From contig DATJIW010000082.1 of assembly GCA_035492775.1 (NCBI GenBank), positions 1-64,000 of the forward strand: a stretch of DNA of 64,000 nt, read 5' to 3'. A program made the translations under genes and the position numbers. The notes under the pieces were generated by a model that searched no databases, was not told the DNA's origin, and saw only the letters and a program-made list of their open reading frames with translations. Numbering within the stretch: position 1 is the first letter of the stretch; every line of letters begins with the position of its first letter. Positions 9,729 to 18,683 of the stretch are shown in pieces. Source of the DNA: DATJFQ01 sp035492775 (GTDB lineage: Bacteria > Acidobacteriota > Vicinamibacteria > Vicinamibacterales > 2-12-FULL-66-21).

Positions 9729-11294
9729 ATGAAACGCGCGTTTTCTATCGGCGTGCTCGCGTGCACCCTGACCATGTACGGAGGATACAACCAGTCCCTG
9801 CGGGCTTCGACGGACCGTACTTCATTCGTCGTTCCCGCTGCGGACTGCGCCGACATGCTGTTGCTGAACATTCCGGACACCGAAATGGTGTCGGCCACGG
9901 CGGTGCCTGCGAATGGACCGCTGCCTGCCCACTGCCGCGTCGTCGGCATAACCCACGGTGAACCAGGCTCGAATGTGACCGTCGAAGTGCGTATGCCGAA
10001 CACATGGAACAGCAAGCTGCTGATGACGACGCGGCAGGCCTACATGGGATTGCTTGCGCCTCTGGGCAACCCGGCGATATCGACGGCGCTCTCCCGGTTC
10101 TATACAACCATCACGACCGACAGCGGCCACGCTGGGGCGAACATCTTCGACGCCTCGTTCGGCTTGAACAACCGTCCGGCGGAAATTGATTTCGGCTACC
10201 GCGGGACGCACCTGTCCCGCGTGTTCGCACAGGCGTTGACACAAGCGTACTATGCCAGCGGTCCCCTCTATGCGTACTACAACGGATGCTCGAGCAGCGG
10301 CCGCTACGCCCTGCAATCCGCCGAGCATTATCCGGGCGACTTCGACGGCATCATTGCCGGCTCGCCGGCCCTCGACCTGTCGGGCATCGTCATCGACGAA
10401 AACTGGATTGCGCAGTCGCAGGTGGCGGCACCGCTCCCGACTTCCAAGCTGCCGGTGATTTTCAACGCGGTGATGACCGCATGCGACGGTCTGGACGGCC
10501 TGACCGACGGCCTCATCGACGATCCGCGGAACTGCCATTTCGACGTGGATTCGCTGCTCTGCGCGGACGGCGACGCACCCGACTGCCTCACGGCGCCGCA
10601 GGTCGCAACGCTCAGGAGAATTTACGAGGGTGCGATCAATTCCGCTGGCGAGCGGCTGTATCCCGGTTATGCGTTCGGAGGAGAACTTCCTGATCCCGTC
10701 GGCGGTCAGGGCTGGGATGCATACATTACGAACCCGTCGCCGATTGGCGTCGCGCTGCAGGATCAATACCTCAGGTATCTGGCGTTCGAGATCGATGATC
10801 CGGCGTTCGATTGGCATACCTTCAACTTCGATCTCGATCCACCGCGAATGACGACGATGCATCGAATCTTCGATCCGGTTCAGGACGATCTCACCGGGTT
10901 CTCGAATGCAGGCGGCAAGATGATCATCTACCAGGGCTGGGCCGACATCGCGGTATCGCCCTATCGGACGCTGCAGTACTACGTTGGCCTCCGCAACCAT
11001 GCAGGCCGGCGCGCCGTCGAGGACTACGCACGGTTGTTCATGGTGCCCGGCATGTACCACTGCGGCGGCGGCATTGGTCCGAACACGTTCGATGCGTTGA
11101 CGGCGCTCGAACAGTGGGTGGAGCACGGCCAGGCGCCAGCATCCCTAACCGCCACCAAGACGGCCGGACCGGGCACGAATCGTTCCCGTCCGCTCTGCCC
11201 GTACCCGCAGCATGCGATTTATAAAGGCAGCGGCAGCATCGACGACGCCGCGAACTTCGAGTGCCGGGGTGCGCCGCTCGGCTCAGACAAATAA
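9729..11294 (+). CDS. Tannase/feruloyl esterase family hydrolase, secreted
   Basis: A 521-residue exported alpha/beta hydrolase. A signal peptide (MKRAFSIGVLACTLTMYGGY) precedes the tannase domain. The nucleophile elbow is GCSSSG at 186-191, so Ser188 is the likely nucleophile; Asp406 in YQGWADIAV and His444 in MVPGMYHCGGG complete the triad. Cys187 and Cys445, next to Ser and His, are placed for the disulfide known from feruloyl esterases and tannases. The lid/calcium region is rich in Asp and Cys (DDPRNCHFDVDSLLC). Expected reaction: hydrolysis of esters of gallic or hydroxycinnamic acids. The start is fixed by GAGGAG upstream of the ATG; the frame runs 78 bp further upstream without support. 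A 9 bp GC hairpin lies past the stop. Confidence 0.92.
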   Translation: MKRAFSIGVLACTLTMYGGYNQSLRASTDRTSFVVPAADCADMLLLNIPDTEMVSATAVPANGPLPAHCRVVGITHGEPGSNVTVEVRMPNTWNSKLLMTTRQAYMGLLAPLGNPAISTALSRFYTTITTDSGHAGANIFDASFGLNNRPAEIDFGYRGTHLSRVFAQALTQAYYASGPLYAYYNGCSSSGRYALQSAEHYPGDFDGIIAGSPALDLSGIVIDENWIAQSQVAAPLPTSKLPVIFNAVMTACDGLDGLTDGLIDDPRNCHFDVDSLLCADGDAPDCLTAPQVATLRRIYEGAINSAGERLYPGYAFGGELPDPVGGQGWDAYITNPSPIGVALQDQYLRYLAFEIDDPAFDWHTFNFDLDPPRMTTMHRIFDPVQDDLTGFSNAGGKMIIYQGWADIAVSPYRTLQYYVGLRNHAGRRAVEDYARLFMVPGMYHCGGGIGPNTFDALTALEQWVEHGQAPASLTATKTAGPGTNRSRPLCPYPQHAIYKGSGSIDDAANFECRGAPLGSDK

Positions 11295-11322
11295 GAGACG
11301 GGTTCGCGCGGTTTTGAAAGTG

Positions 11323-11345
11323 AGGGGCCGCTGCCGGCGGCCCCT
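11323..11345. terminator. Bidirectional hairpin between convergent genes
   Basis: A perfect 9 bp stem (AGGGGCCGC / GCGGCCCCT) with a 5-base loop stands between the stop of the esterase gene (11294) and the stop of the TonB receptor gene (11374). No T-run follows on either strand, so it is a terminator by position and stem only. Confidence 0.55.
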
Positions 11346-11373
11346 TCGCGCCATGCGTTGATGCGGAGCGGCT

Positions 11374-14145
11374 TCAGCGTCCGAGGTTCAGCCGAACGCC
11401 AACCATCGTGCGGCGAGGATCGACGAACCGCGTGGGACCAGCGAAAGTGGTGCTGAATCGATTGTCGGATGCCAGCGCCTCCTCGGCGGCGTCGTTCAGG
11501 ACGTTGAGTTCGTCGAGCATCAGTTCGATCCTTCCGACGCCTCCAGCGCGGAACGTCTTGGAGATCCGCACGTCGAGCAGAGACTGTGCCGAGAGGCGGC
11601 GCGAGCCGCGCGGTTCGAGCAGGATTCGTCGGCTGCCCTGTGGCAGCAGCACCTGCGTCGTCGCCGCCCACGGCTTGCCGCTGAAAGACTGCAGATTGGC
11701 CGCCACGAGAAAGTCCCGCCAGGGAAGGTGCGCGCTGACCGTCGCACGGAAAACCTGCGGGCGATCGTTCGGCATCCGGCCCGTCGCGTTCGTGAGGTCA
11801 TTCGGGTCCTGACCGAATGTCAGAACCTTCGCGCGCGCAATCGTGCTGTACTGCGCCGCGTCTGCCGTCCCATTGCTGATCACTTGACGGCCGATTGCGC
11901 GAGAGTATGTGTAGGACGCGGACGCCTGCCACCCATTCCCGTATGGCCTCTCCATTGCGACGACCAGGCCGTCGTAGTGAAGAAACAGGCTGGGGGGATT
12001 CGTGAGCACGAAGCGGCGTGCGGACGTGCCGTTTGCCAGTTCGAATACCGGCACGATCGAGCCGTCGTTCAACTGCCTCGTAGCGGGACGGTACTCGCCC
12101 CCGACGTCGGTCCAACCGATGAAGTCATTCCCTCGCTTTTTGATGTACGCAGCGGATATGCGGACGGTTCGGGCGATCGAGCGATCCACTATGAGCGAGA
12201 ACTCGTCCGTGTGTGGGGGACGCGTGTGAGGATCTATAGAGATATTCAGACGTGGATCGACCTCGGAAACGAACCGGGTATAGTCACCGGTCGCCGGGTC
12301 ATACGCCATCGTTCTGATCGGCGTGTTTCCCGGCGACACCGGATCGAGTTCGCCGGTCAGCACGCCTTGATTGAATCGGCCGTACGTCGCTCGCAGCACA
12401 GTGAGGCCGGTCGTATCGAGCTTGAAAATGGCGCCGATACGCGGCGAAAACACGTTCCACGTATACAGCGTGCCAAGGCCTGTCGTGACCGTCGCCGTTT
12501 CGTTTCCCTCCGTGTCGAGCGCCGAAAGGTCCTGGCTGAGGGCCCGGCTGTGATCGAATCGCAACCCGGCGTCGATGGTCAGCCGGTCCCCGATGGCCAT
12601 GGAATCGCTTCCGAACAGGCCCAGCGTCTTCGAAACGCCGCCCGCGTGCGACGGATCACGAAAAACAGCCAGGAATGGCATGCCGTCGCTGTCGATGTAC
12701 TGCACGCCTCCAGGCAGGAACTGCCGCAATCGATGTTCGCCGCGCTCGAACTCTCCGCCAAGCCTGAAAAGGTGGTGGCCGAGTGTCCCTTGCTCGTAGC
12801 GGTTGAGAATGCCTTTCACCGTGATTCGGTCGAGCAGGAACGAACCGAGGGGAGAAGCATTGCCGCTCGAAACTCCGGTGGACTGATCGATTCGAGCCGG
12901 TGTCGTGCGGTCACCTGAACTGGGATCGTCGTTCTGATGCATCATGAAGCGGCCCACGCGTGCCTCCCACATCGTGCGGCTCGATACGGTGTGTGTGAGA
13001 TGGGCGAATGTCATGCTCGGCACTGATGCGTTGGTGCGGTCTGTTGCGACGAAGGGTGTGGCGAGCGTAGGCGGCGTCGGGTCGACCCAGAATTCCTCGT
13101 GAAAGCTGTTCATCAGCCAAAGCGACGGTGTGATTCGCGACGTCACCTTTGCGAAGATCTTGTTTTGCTGGTAGGTCCGTGGAAACGCCGGATCGGCCCC
13201 CGGCTGACTGTCGTAATCCCGCAAGTACTGGTACGCGCCGAACACCCAGACCCGGTCTCGTTTCGCGGGACCGCCCAACAATGCCGTCAGATCGCGGTAC
13301 CTGACGCGCTCGTATCCGCTGGACGGTTGGGTGCCGTCCGATACGGCGAGCACGACCGGCTGCGCCGTGAGGCTCGAGGGCTGCGCGTAATACGATGCCT
13401 CACCGCTGAACCGCGCGCTGCCCTGCCTCGTCACGACGCTGACGACCCCGCCCTGGATGTTTCCGTGCTCGACCGAGGCCCCGATCGATACGACGTCGAC
13501 TTCCTGGATGACGTCGACGATCGGCTCGGCGCGCGCGACGCCCTGGCAGGGACACGTGAAGTCCGTTCCATCGATGAGGAACGCGTTCTCGTTCACTCCG
13601 GAGCCGAATGTCGAGATCGTGCCGTTGGTTCCGCTCGAAGGCGAGGTGGGCGACACGCCCGGTGCGCTCCTGACGAGATCGAACATGCTGAACCGGCGCA
13701 TCGGGATCGTCCGGATGTAGTCGGAGTCGAAGCGGGTTTCGAGTCCGCTGTTGCGTAAATCGATCGGCGGCGCCGTCACGCTCACCGACTCCACGATGCC
13801 GGCCACCGGCAGCACAATCGCGATCTCGATGGCGGCACCGGCTCCGACGCCGATACCCTCTTTGAGATGGGGAGCGAACCGAGGCGGCAGCTCCACGCTC
13901 AACGCGTAACGGCCAGGCGGCAGCGCGGCGAAGCGCCACTCGCCTTTGTCGTCGGAAAAGGTGTGTCGTTCTCCGCCAATCAGCGCCGGCGAGGTGATGC
14001 GGACGACCGCATCTCGGATGCTATTGCCCTGCTGATCCTTGACCGACCCGTTGAGCGATCCCGTCAAGGACTGCGCGGCTGTACCGATCGGCAGCGCCCC
14101 GACGAGTGCCAGCGCCAACAACCCGACCCATCTGCGACAGTGCAT
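11374..14145 (-). CDS. TonB-dependent receptor with carboxypeptidase-regulatory-like domain
   Basis: A 923-residue outer-membrane protein. A signal peptide (about 1-25, LLALALVGALPIGTAAQ) leads into an Ig-like CarboxypepD_reg domain (SLNGSVKDQQGNSIRDAVV), then a plug (SVTAPPIDLRNSGLETRF; GTISTFGSGVNENAFLIDGT) and a long beta-barrel. This is the SusC-like/OAR layout of Acidobacteria, used to take up sugars, siderophores or oligomers with TonB energy. I chose the ATG at 14145; an upstream in-frame ATG at 14206 lies inside a palindrome and would spoil the signal peptide. No SusD-like partner is adjacent. It faces the tannase-like gene, so plant-polymer uptake is a possible theme, unproven. Confidence 0.9.
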   Translation of the reverse strand: MHCRRWVGLLALALVGALPIGTAAQSLTGSLNGSVKDQQGNSIRDAVVRITSPALIGGERHTFSDDKGEWRFAALPPGRYALSVELPPRFAPHLKEGIGVGAGAAIEIAIVLPVAGIVESVSVTAPPIDLRNSGLETRFDSDYIRTIPMRRFSMFDLVRSAPGVSPTSPSSGTNGTISTFGSGVNENAFLIDGTDFTCPCQGVARAEPIVDVIQEVDVVSIGASVEHGNIQGGVVSVVTRQGSARFSGEASYYAQPSSLTAQPVVLAVSDGTQPSSGYERVRYRDLTALLGGPAKRDRVWVFGAYQYLRDYDSQPGADPAFPRTYQQNKIFAKVTSRITPSLWLMNSFHEEFWVDPTPPTLATPFVATDRTNASVPSMTFAHLTHTVSSRTMWEARVGRFMMHQNDDPSSGDRTTPARIDQSTGVSSGNASPLGSFLLDRITVKGILNRYEQGTLGHHLFRLGGEFERGEHRLRQFLPGGVQYIDSDGMPFLAVFRDPSHAGGVSKTLGLFGSDSMAIGDRLTIDAGLRFDHSRALSQDLSALDTEGNETATVTTGLGTLYTWNVFSPRIGAIFKLDTTGLTVLRATYGRFNQGVLTGELDPVSPGNTPIRTMAYDPATGDYTRFVSEVDPRLNISIDPHTRPPHTDEFSLIVDRSIARTVRISAAYIKKRGNDFIGWTDVGGEYRPATRQLNDGSIVPVFELANGTSARRFVLTNPPSLFLHYDGLVVAMERPYGNGWQASASYTYSRAIGRQVISNGTADAAQYSTIARAKVLTFGQDPNDLTNATGRMPNDRPQVFRATVSAHLPWRDFLVAANLQSFSGKPWAATTQVLLPQGSRRILLEPRGSRRLSAQSLLDVRISKTFRAGGVGRIELMLDELNVLNDAAEEALASDNRFSTTFAGPTRFVDPRRTMVGVRLNLGR

Positions 14146-14204
14146 TCTCCACCGCGTGTGGAGGGAAGCATATACCTGCCGTGCGGGCCGGTTTTTACAA
14201 TACA

Positions 14205-14227
14205 TTACACATATAGTATAAGTGTAA
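14205..14227. promoter_or_regulatory. 23 bp near-perfect palindrome in a divergent promoter
   Basis: Arms TTACAC and GTGTAA enclose an AT-rich core; 10 of 11 positions per arm pair. It lies in the 84 bp between the divergent TonB receptor (ATG 14145) and the small HTH-like gene (ATG 14230). Rightward, TTTACA at 14194 and TATAAG at 14217 are 17 bp apart and would make a promoter with a very short leader. The palindrome covers the -10 side of both directions, as an operator would. Confidence 0.6.
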
Positions 14228-14229
14228 GC

Positions 14230-14724
14230 ATGACCGGTGAAGACTATCGCGCCGCTCTCGACGCGGCGATCCGCGAATACGAAGACCTCGGCGCGAAGCG
14301 CCGCGAAATCGACGCGCGCCTCTCGGCGCTCGCGCAGACGATCGGGACCCTCTCGCGACTGATGGGATTCACGCCAACGGTGCCCCTCGGTCTCACCGAT
14401 GCCTGTCGTCTCGTGCTCCGCGCAGGCGTGCCCATGACGCCCGTGGAAGTGCGGGACCGGCTGTTGGCAATTGGCGTGGACCTCTCGATCTACGTGAGCG
14501 AACTGTCCGCCATCCACACCGTGCTCAAGCGCCTGAACGAGGCCGGGGAAGTCCGTCTGATCCCTGGGTCTTCCGGGCGCCACTCCTATCTCTGGCAGGC
14601 GCCCCCACGTGCGATCGCGCTCGGGCCGGACATTGCGCAGGCGATTCGCGAAGGGCGGACGCAGGTGCTGACAGATGAAACCGGCGCCGGAGCACGGACC
14701 AAACCACGAAAGAGGAAGCGATGA
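14230..14724 (+). CDS. Small putative winged-helix DNA-binding protein
   Basis: A 164-residue protein I cannot assign to a named family. The first 50 residues are helical and charged (a coiled-coil-like AIREYEDLGAKRREIDARL). Residues about 55-120 read like a winged helix (LTDACRLVLRAG, VEVRDRLLAIG, IHTVLKRLNEAGEVRLI). The tail is basic (TKPRKRKR). No strong ribosome site precedes the ATG, and the likely start of transcription is close, so the mRNA may be nearly leaderless. The 3' end overlaps the methyltransferase gene by an ATGA. It could bind the palindrome just upstream of its own start and thereby control itself, the methyltransferase and the TonB receptor; that is inference from position. 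Confidence 0.7.
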   Translation: MTGEDYRAALDAAIREYEDLGAKRREIDARLSALAQTIGTLSRLMGFTPTVPLGLTDACRLVLRAGVPMTPVEVRDRLLAIGVDLSIYVSELSAIHTVLKRLNEAGEVRLIPGSSGRHSYLWQAPPRAIALGPDIAQAIREGRTQVLTDETGAGARTKPRKRKR

Positions 14725-15581
14725 GCACGACGACCGCTGAATGGCGAAGATTCTTCGCGGAGGAAATCCAGATCGTCGCGAATATCAGGACACCGGCAAT
14801 CGTGGACGCATTCGCAACAGTCCCGCGCGAGGCGTTCCTGCCGCCGGGACCATGGACGATTCGCGGCGACTCGGACCTCCAGTCAGGCCCGCGGCAGACG
14901 CCTGGCGCAGATCCGCGCTTCGTTTCTCATAACGTCGCCATCGCAATCGAGCCGGAGCGGATGCTCTTCAACGGAGCACCAGGCCTGCTGGCGACGGCAA
15001 TCGATGCGCTCGAACCCGAGGCGGGCAACCGCGCGCTGCACCTCGGCGCGGGAACGGGATACTACTCTGCCATTCTTGCCGCCGTCGTGGGGTCCACCGG
15101 CCGCGTGCTGGCGCTCGAAGTGGACGACACGCTTGCCGGACGCGCACGCAATACGCTCGCGGCCGCGCCGCACGTGGAAGTCCGCGCGAGCGACGGAACG
15201 AAGCCATTCGAGGAGACCTTCGACATCGCTCTAGTCAATGCCGGACTCACGCACGTCCCGGCGCATCTGCTCGACGCGATGCAACCGGGCGGACGACTGG
15301 TCGTTCCGATTACGGCGACGATGCCGGGGATGGGCAACATCGGCAAAGGGCTGCTCATCCGTATGGTCAATTCCGGCGGCGATCGCTGGCCCGTGCGCGT
15401 CATCACGTTCGTTGCGATCTATTCGGCGGTCGGGCTGCGCGACGAGGCGCTCAACGCCGCGATAGGCCAGGCGCTCGGACGGCACCCGTTTCCGCCGATC
15501 AAGAGCCTGCGCCGCGATCCGCACGAGTCCGACGCATCATGCTGGTGCCATACGCCGGGCGCGTGCCTGTCGCTCACTTAA
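14721..15581 (+). CDS. Protein-L-isoaspartate O-methyltransferase-like SAM methyltransferase
   Basis: A 286-residue Rossmann methyltransferase of the PCMT family. VDAFATVPREAFLP near residues 28-41 is the typical N-terminal signature; motif I is ALHLGAGTGYYSAILA (about 105-120); ALEVDDTLAGRARNTL and LLDAMQPGGRLVVPI are the next strands. PIMT transfers a methyl group from S-adenosylmethionine to isoaspartyl residues to start repair of aged proteins. The C-terminal 60 residues diverge from the core enzyme and end in a CWCHTPGACLS segment with three Cys, so the substrate may differ. It is translationally coupled (ATGA) to the small HTH-like gene. Confidence 0.82.
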   Translation: MSTTTAEWRRFFAEEIQIVANIRTPAIVDAFATVPREAFLPPGPWTIRGDSDLQSGPRQTPGADPRFVSHNVAIAIEPERMLFNGAPGLLATAIDALEPEAGNRALHLGAGTGYYSAILAAVVGSTGRVLALEVDDTLAGRARNTLAAAPHVEVRASDGTKPFEETFDIALVNAGLTHVPAHLLDAMQPGGRLVVPITATMPGMGNIGKGLLIRMVNSGGDRWPVRVITFVAIYSAVGLRDEALNAAIGQALGRHPFPPIKSLRRDPHESDASCWCHTPGACLSLT

Positions 15582-15612
15582 CGCAGATTCACTCCACTAC
15601 AATGCATGGGAA

Positions 15613-17253
15613 ATGAGAATTCCATGCATAGGTCTCGCTGTCGCCGCGCTCATCCTGCAAACGCCTCCGCGTGAGGGACAGCAGTGGTGGCACCACATCG
15701 AATTTCTCGCCGATGATGCGCTGCAGGGACGCAACGTCGGCACGCCTGGATTCGAAAAGGCGGCGGAATACGTCGAGCAGCAGTTCAAGGAGATCGGACT
15801 CAAGCCTGCGGGATCGTCAGGATACCGGCAGCCGGTGAAACTCGAGTCGCGCCGGCTCGTGCCGGAAGAGTCCTCGATCGCGCTCGTACGTGACGGCCAG
15901 GAACAGCCGTTGACGATGCGCGAAGACGCGATGTTGAGCGCGCGCGGCGAACTGGACGGTTCGATCGATGCGCCGATGGTATTCGTCGGGTACGGACTGT
16001 CGATACCCGAAGCGAAGTGGGACGACCTGGCCGGCCAGGATCTCCACGGGAAGATCGCCGTCTACGTGACATCCGCCGCACCCGTCAAGATTCCGGACAA
16101 CGTGCGTTCGCATCTCAGCTCCACAGCGGAGCGTTGGGCTGTGTTGAGAAAAGCTGGCGCGATCGGAGTGGCCACTATTTCTAATTTCGGGGCCATCCTC
16201 ACATCGAGGGCCGCGAGTCCGGCAGCCGCTGCCACCGCGCCGAGGCCCTCCGCCGACGGACGCGCCGGCCCGCCGGTCGTGCAGCCGACGGTAGTTCTGG
16301 CGGATCGCGACCTGCAGGATCAGGCGGGGCAGCTCGTGTCGATGACGCTGACGGCCGCCGGCGCCGAAAAGCTGCTCCAGGGCAGCGGACATTCCGTGGA
16401 GGAGCTGGCGTCGCTGGTGCGCGACAGGAAGCCGCTGCCGCGATTCTCCCTGACAGGCACGCTTCGCGTTCATGCCGCGCTCGAACGCCAGTCGCTCGAC
16501 TCCGAAAACATCGTCGGGATGGTCGAAGGCTCCGCTCCTTCGCTGAAGTCCGAATACGTGGTCATGTCGGCGCACCTGGACCACCTGGGCGTCGGACGTT
16601 CGATCAATGGAGACGCCATCTACAACGGCGCGATGGATGACGCGTCCGGAGTTGCGTCCGTCATCGAAATCGCGCGCGCGCTGAAAGCGTCCGGCGTCCG
16701 GACGAAGCGCTCGATCGTCTTCATGACGGTCACGGGTGAGGAGAAGGGGGAGCTCGGCTCGAAATATTTTGCCGCCCATCCAACAGTGCCGTTCGACGCG
16801 ATCGTCGCCGACATCAACTTGGACATGTTCCTGCCGTTGTACCCGCTGAAGGTGATCGAGGTGCAGGGCCTGGCGGAGTCATCGCTCGGCGAAGCGGTCC
16901 GGGCCGCGGCACAGGCAGAGGGCGTTGACGTGCAGACGGACCGCGAGCCGGAGCAGAACCGCTTCACCCGCAGCGATCAATACAGCTTCGTGCGGCGCGG
17001 CATCCCGGCGCTGGCCTTCAAGTTCGGTTATGAATTCGGATCTCCGGAAGAGCGCACCCGCCGCGAGTGGGTGCGCGACGTGTACCACAAGCCGATCGAC
17101 GATGTGAAACAGCCGGTGGACACCGAGGCGGCGGTGAAGTTCGATCGCGTGATCCTTGGTCTCCTGGAGAGAGTCGCAGACGATCCATCGCGTCCGAAAT
17201 GGAACGATGACAGCTTCTTCAAGCGCTTCGCTGTTTCGGCGAACGGCGGATAA
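15613..17253 (+). CDS. M28 family zinc aminopeptidase with PA domain, exported
   Basis: A 546-residue di-zinc peptidase. A short, weak signal peptide (MRIPCIGLAVAALIL) is followed by the M28 opening (WWHHIEFLADDALQGRNVGT), a protease-associated insert (about 110-280), then the catalytic core: SAHLDHLG with the first His, GAMDDASGVASVIE with the bridging Asp, TGEEKGELGS with the catalytic and metal Glu, and DINLDM with a further Asp ligand. The C-terminal His is in VYHKPIDD. Expected role: release of N-terminal amino acids from peptides in the periplasm or outside. It follows the methyltransferase gene by 31 bp. Confidence 0.9.
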   Translation: MRIPCIGLAVAALILQTPPREGQQWWHHIEFLADDALQGRNVGTPGFEKAAEYVEQQFKEIGLKPAGSSGYRQPVKLESRRLVPEESSIALVRDGQEQPLTMREDAMLSARGELDGSIDAPMVFVGYGLSIPEAKWDDLAGQDLHGKIAVYVTSAAPVKIPDNVRSHLSSTAERWAVLRKAGAIGVATISNFGAILTSRAASPAAAATAPRPSADGRAGPPVVQPTVVLADRDLQDQAGQLVSMTLTAAGAEKLLQGSGHSVEELASLVRDRKPLPRFSLTGTLRVHAALERQSLDSENIVGMVEGSAPSLKSEYVVMSAHLDHLGVGRSINGDAIYNGAMDDASGVASVIEIARALKASGVRTKRSIVFMTVTGEEKGELGSKYFAAHPTVPFDAIVADINLDMFLPLYPLKVIEVQGLAESSLGEAVRAAAQAEGVDVQTDREPEQNRFTRSDQYSFVRRGIPALAFKFGYEFGSPEERTRREWVRDVYHKPIDDVKQPVDTEAAVKFDRVILGLLERVADDPSRPKWNDDSFFKRFAVSANGG

Positions 17254-17262
17254 TGAACGTGA

Positions 17263-18663
17263 ATGCCGGGACTGCGTCGCTACGGCGCACTGGATGATGA
17301 GGAGCGCAGTCAGCGTCCGGCGTCTATCCGTCCATTGAGCTTCGAGGAGCTGACGACCCCGGGGCCGCAGTTCCGCGATACGTCCGGTGTCGTCCCCATC
17401 GAAAGCGTTCGTACCGGCGACACGCAGGTTCTCGCCGCGCGCGGGGTCCGGACGGACGCCAACCATGCAATCGATCTGGACGTTCTGGCGGATTTCCCGT
17501 CGGTCACGAGTGTGGTCGCCACGACGCTCGTGCGAGCGGCCCGGCCCCTCCCGACGATCACGGATCTGCTCCTGTTTTCCGGGGCACCGCTGCCCGACGC
17601 CGAAACCATCGGGAATCTCCCTTGTCTGTCCCGGCTCTGGCTGACGTGGTGCCGCGGCAGGCCGTTCGATCTCGGAGCGCTGCCGTCCAACCTGCAGGCG
17701 CTTGGCATTGCCAGTCATCTCGTGGCCGCGCCAAAGACGGGCGATCGCTTCGCGCTGCTGCAGCGATTCGAACACCTCCGGCATCTCACGCTTCGATACT
17801 GCCTGCCGAAGGAGAGTGTGCGATCGATCGCTGCACTGACGCGGCTCGTGACGCTCGATTGCGATGCGCCCGCCGGTTGGGGCCAGTTGCGCTATTGTGC
17901 CGCGCTCGAAGACGTGACGGCGATTCAGCCTCGGATGGCGAATCTTCGTCCGCTCCGGACGTGGACGCGGTTGAAGCGGCTCGCGCTCGTCTCGGGTGCA
18001 GGACTTCGAAGTCTGGACGGCCTCGAATCATTCGGCCGCCTCGAGAGACTGCGCCTCGTGCTCGTACGAGGTCAGAAGCTCTCGCCGATCGCGCACCTCC
18101 CGCGGCTCGAGGACGTCAGCGTCAATAGCTTCGGGCATCCGGTACCACTCGACGTTTTCACGACTCTTCCATCGCTCTCCTTTCTGACGATCGAGACGCC
18201 TGGTGACCCGGCAGACGTCGTCCGCTTCGCGACGCTCCAGCCCCTCGCGTCGATCCGGAACCTGAAAACGCTCACTCTGAGAGGCGTCGAGACGTCTGGC
18301 GGCTTCGAGCAGGAGATTGACGAACTGCGTCGGCTGCGCCCGGACATCGACATTCGAGCGTTCCGTGGGCCCGGGCCGCCGGCAGGGGAGCGGGTCGGGA
18401 TCGTGCTGGTGCGTCCGCCTGCGGGACGGTCGTCCGATTGGTGGATCCGGGAAAACCTCGCGTCGCACCTTTCGGTGGCGACCAATCATGAGGCCGAGGC
18501 ACGAGTGCGGCGCGCTATTGCCGCGGCGGATCCGGCGCTCGCCGCACGGCTGACGTACGACACAGAGGCTGACGCCGTCTGCATCTACGGCGCCGAAGCA
18601 GACCTGCGCGAGATTGCCGGGATCGTGACGAGGCTCGCATCCGCATCGGCACACCTGACCTGA
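17263..18663 (+). CDS. Leucine-rich-repeat protein with unknown C-terminal domain
   Basis: A 466-residue protein without signal peptide. Residues about 95-330 hold irregular leucine-rich repeats (LPTITDLLLFSG, FEHLRHLTLRYC, WTRLKRLALVSGAGLRSL, FGRLERLRLVLVRG, IRNLKTLTLRGV). The last 90 residues form a separate alpha/beta-looking domain (RVGIVLVRPPAGRSSDWW, then TEADAVCIYGAEADLREIAG). The repeat part should be a binding surface; no catalytic motif is seen. It begins ten bases after the peptidase stop with a weak ribosome site, so it probably shares its transcript. The C-terminal domain resembles small immunity or accessory modules in shape, but I cannot name it. Confidence 0.7.
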   Translation: MPGLRRYGALDDEERSQRPASIRPLSFEELTTPGPQFRDTSGVVPIESVRTGDTQVLAARGVRTDANHAIDLDVLADFPSVTSVVATTLVRAARPLPTITDLLLFSGAPLPDAETIGNLPCLSRLWLTWCRGRPFDLGALPSNLQALGIASHLVAAPKTGDRFALLQRFEHLRHLTLRYCLPKESVRSIAALTRLVTLDCDAPAGWGQLRYCAALEDVTAIQPRMANLRPLRTWTRLKRLALVSGAGLRSLDGLESFGRLERLRLVLVRGQKLSPIAHLPRLEDVSVNSFGHPVPLDVFTTLPSLSFLTIETPGDPADVVRFATLQPLASIRNLKTLTLRGVETSGGFEQEIDELRRLRPDIDIRAFRGPGPPAGERVGIVLVRPPAGRSSDWWIRENLASHLSVATNHEAEARVRRAIAAADPALAARLTYDTEADAVCIYGAEADLREIAGIVTRLASASAHLT

Positions 18664-18683
18664 ATCCGGTAAACTCCGCAAGC

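Noticed and set aside
14146..14583. Longer TonB receptor start
   Set aside because: The extra residues are antisense to the HTH-like gene and would bury the signal peptide.
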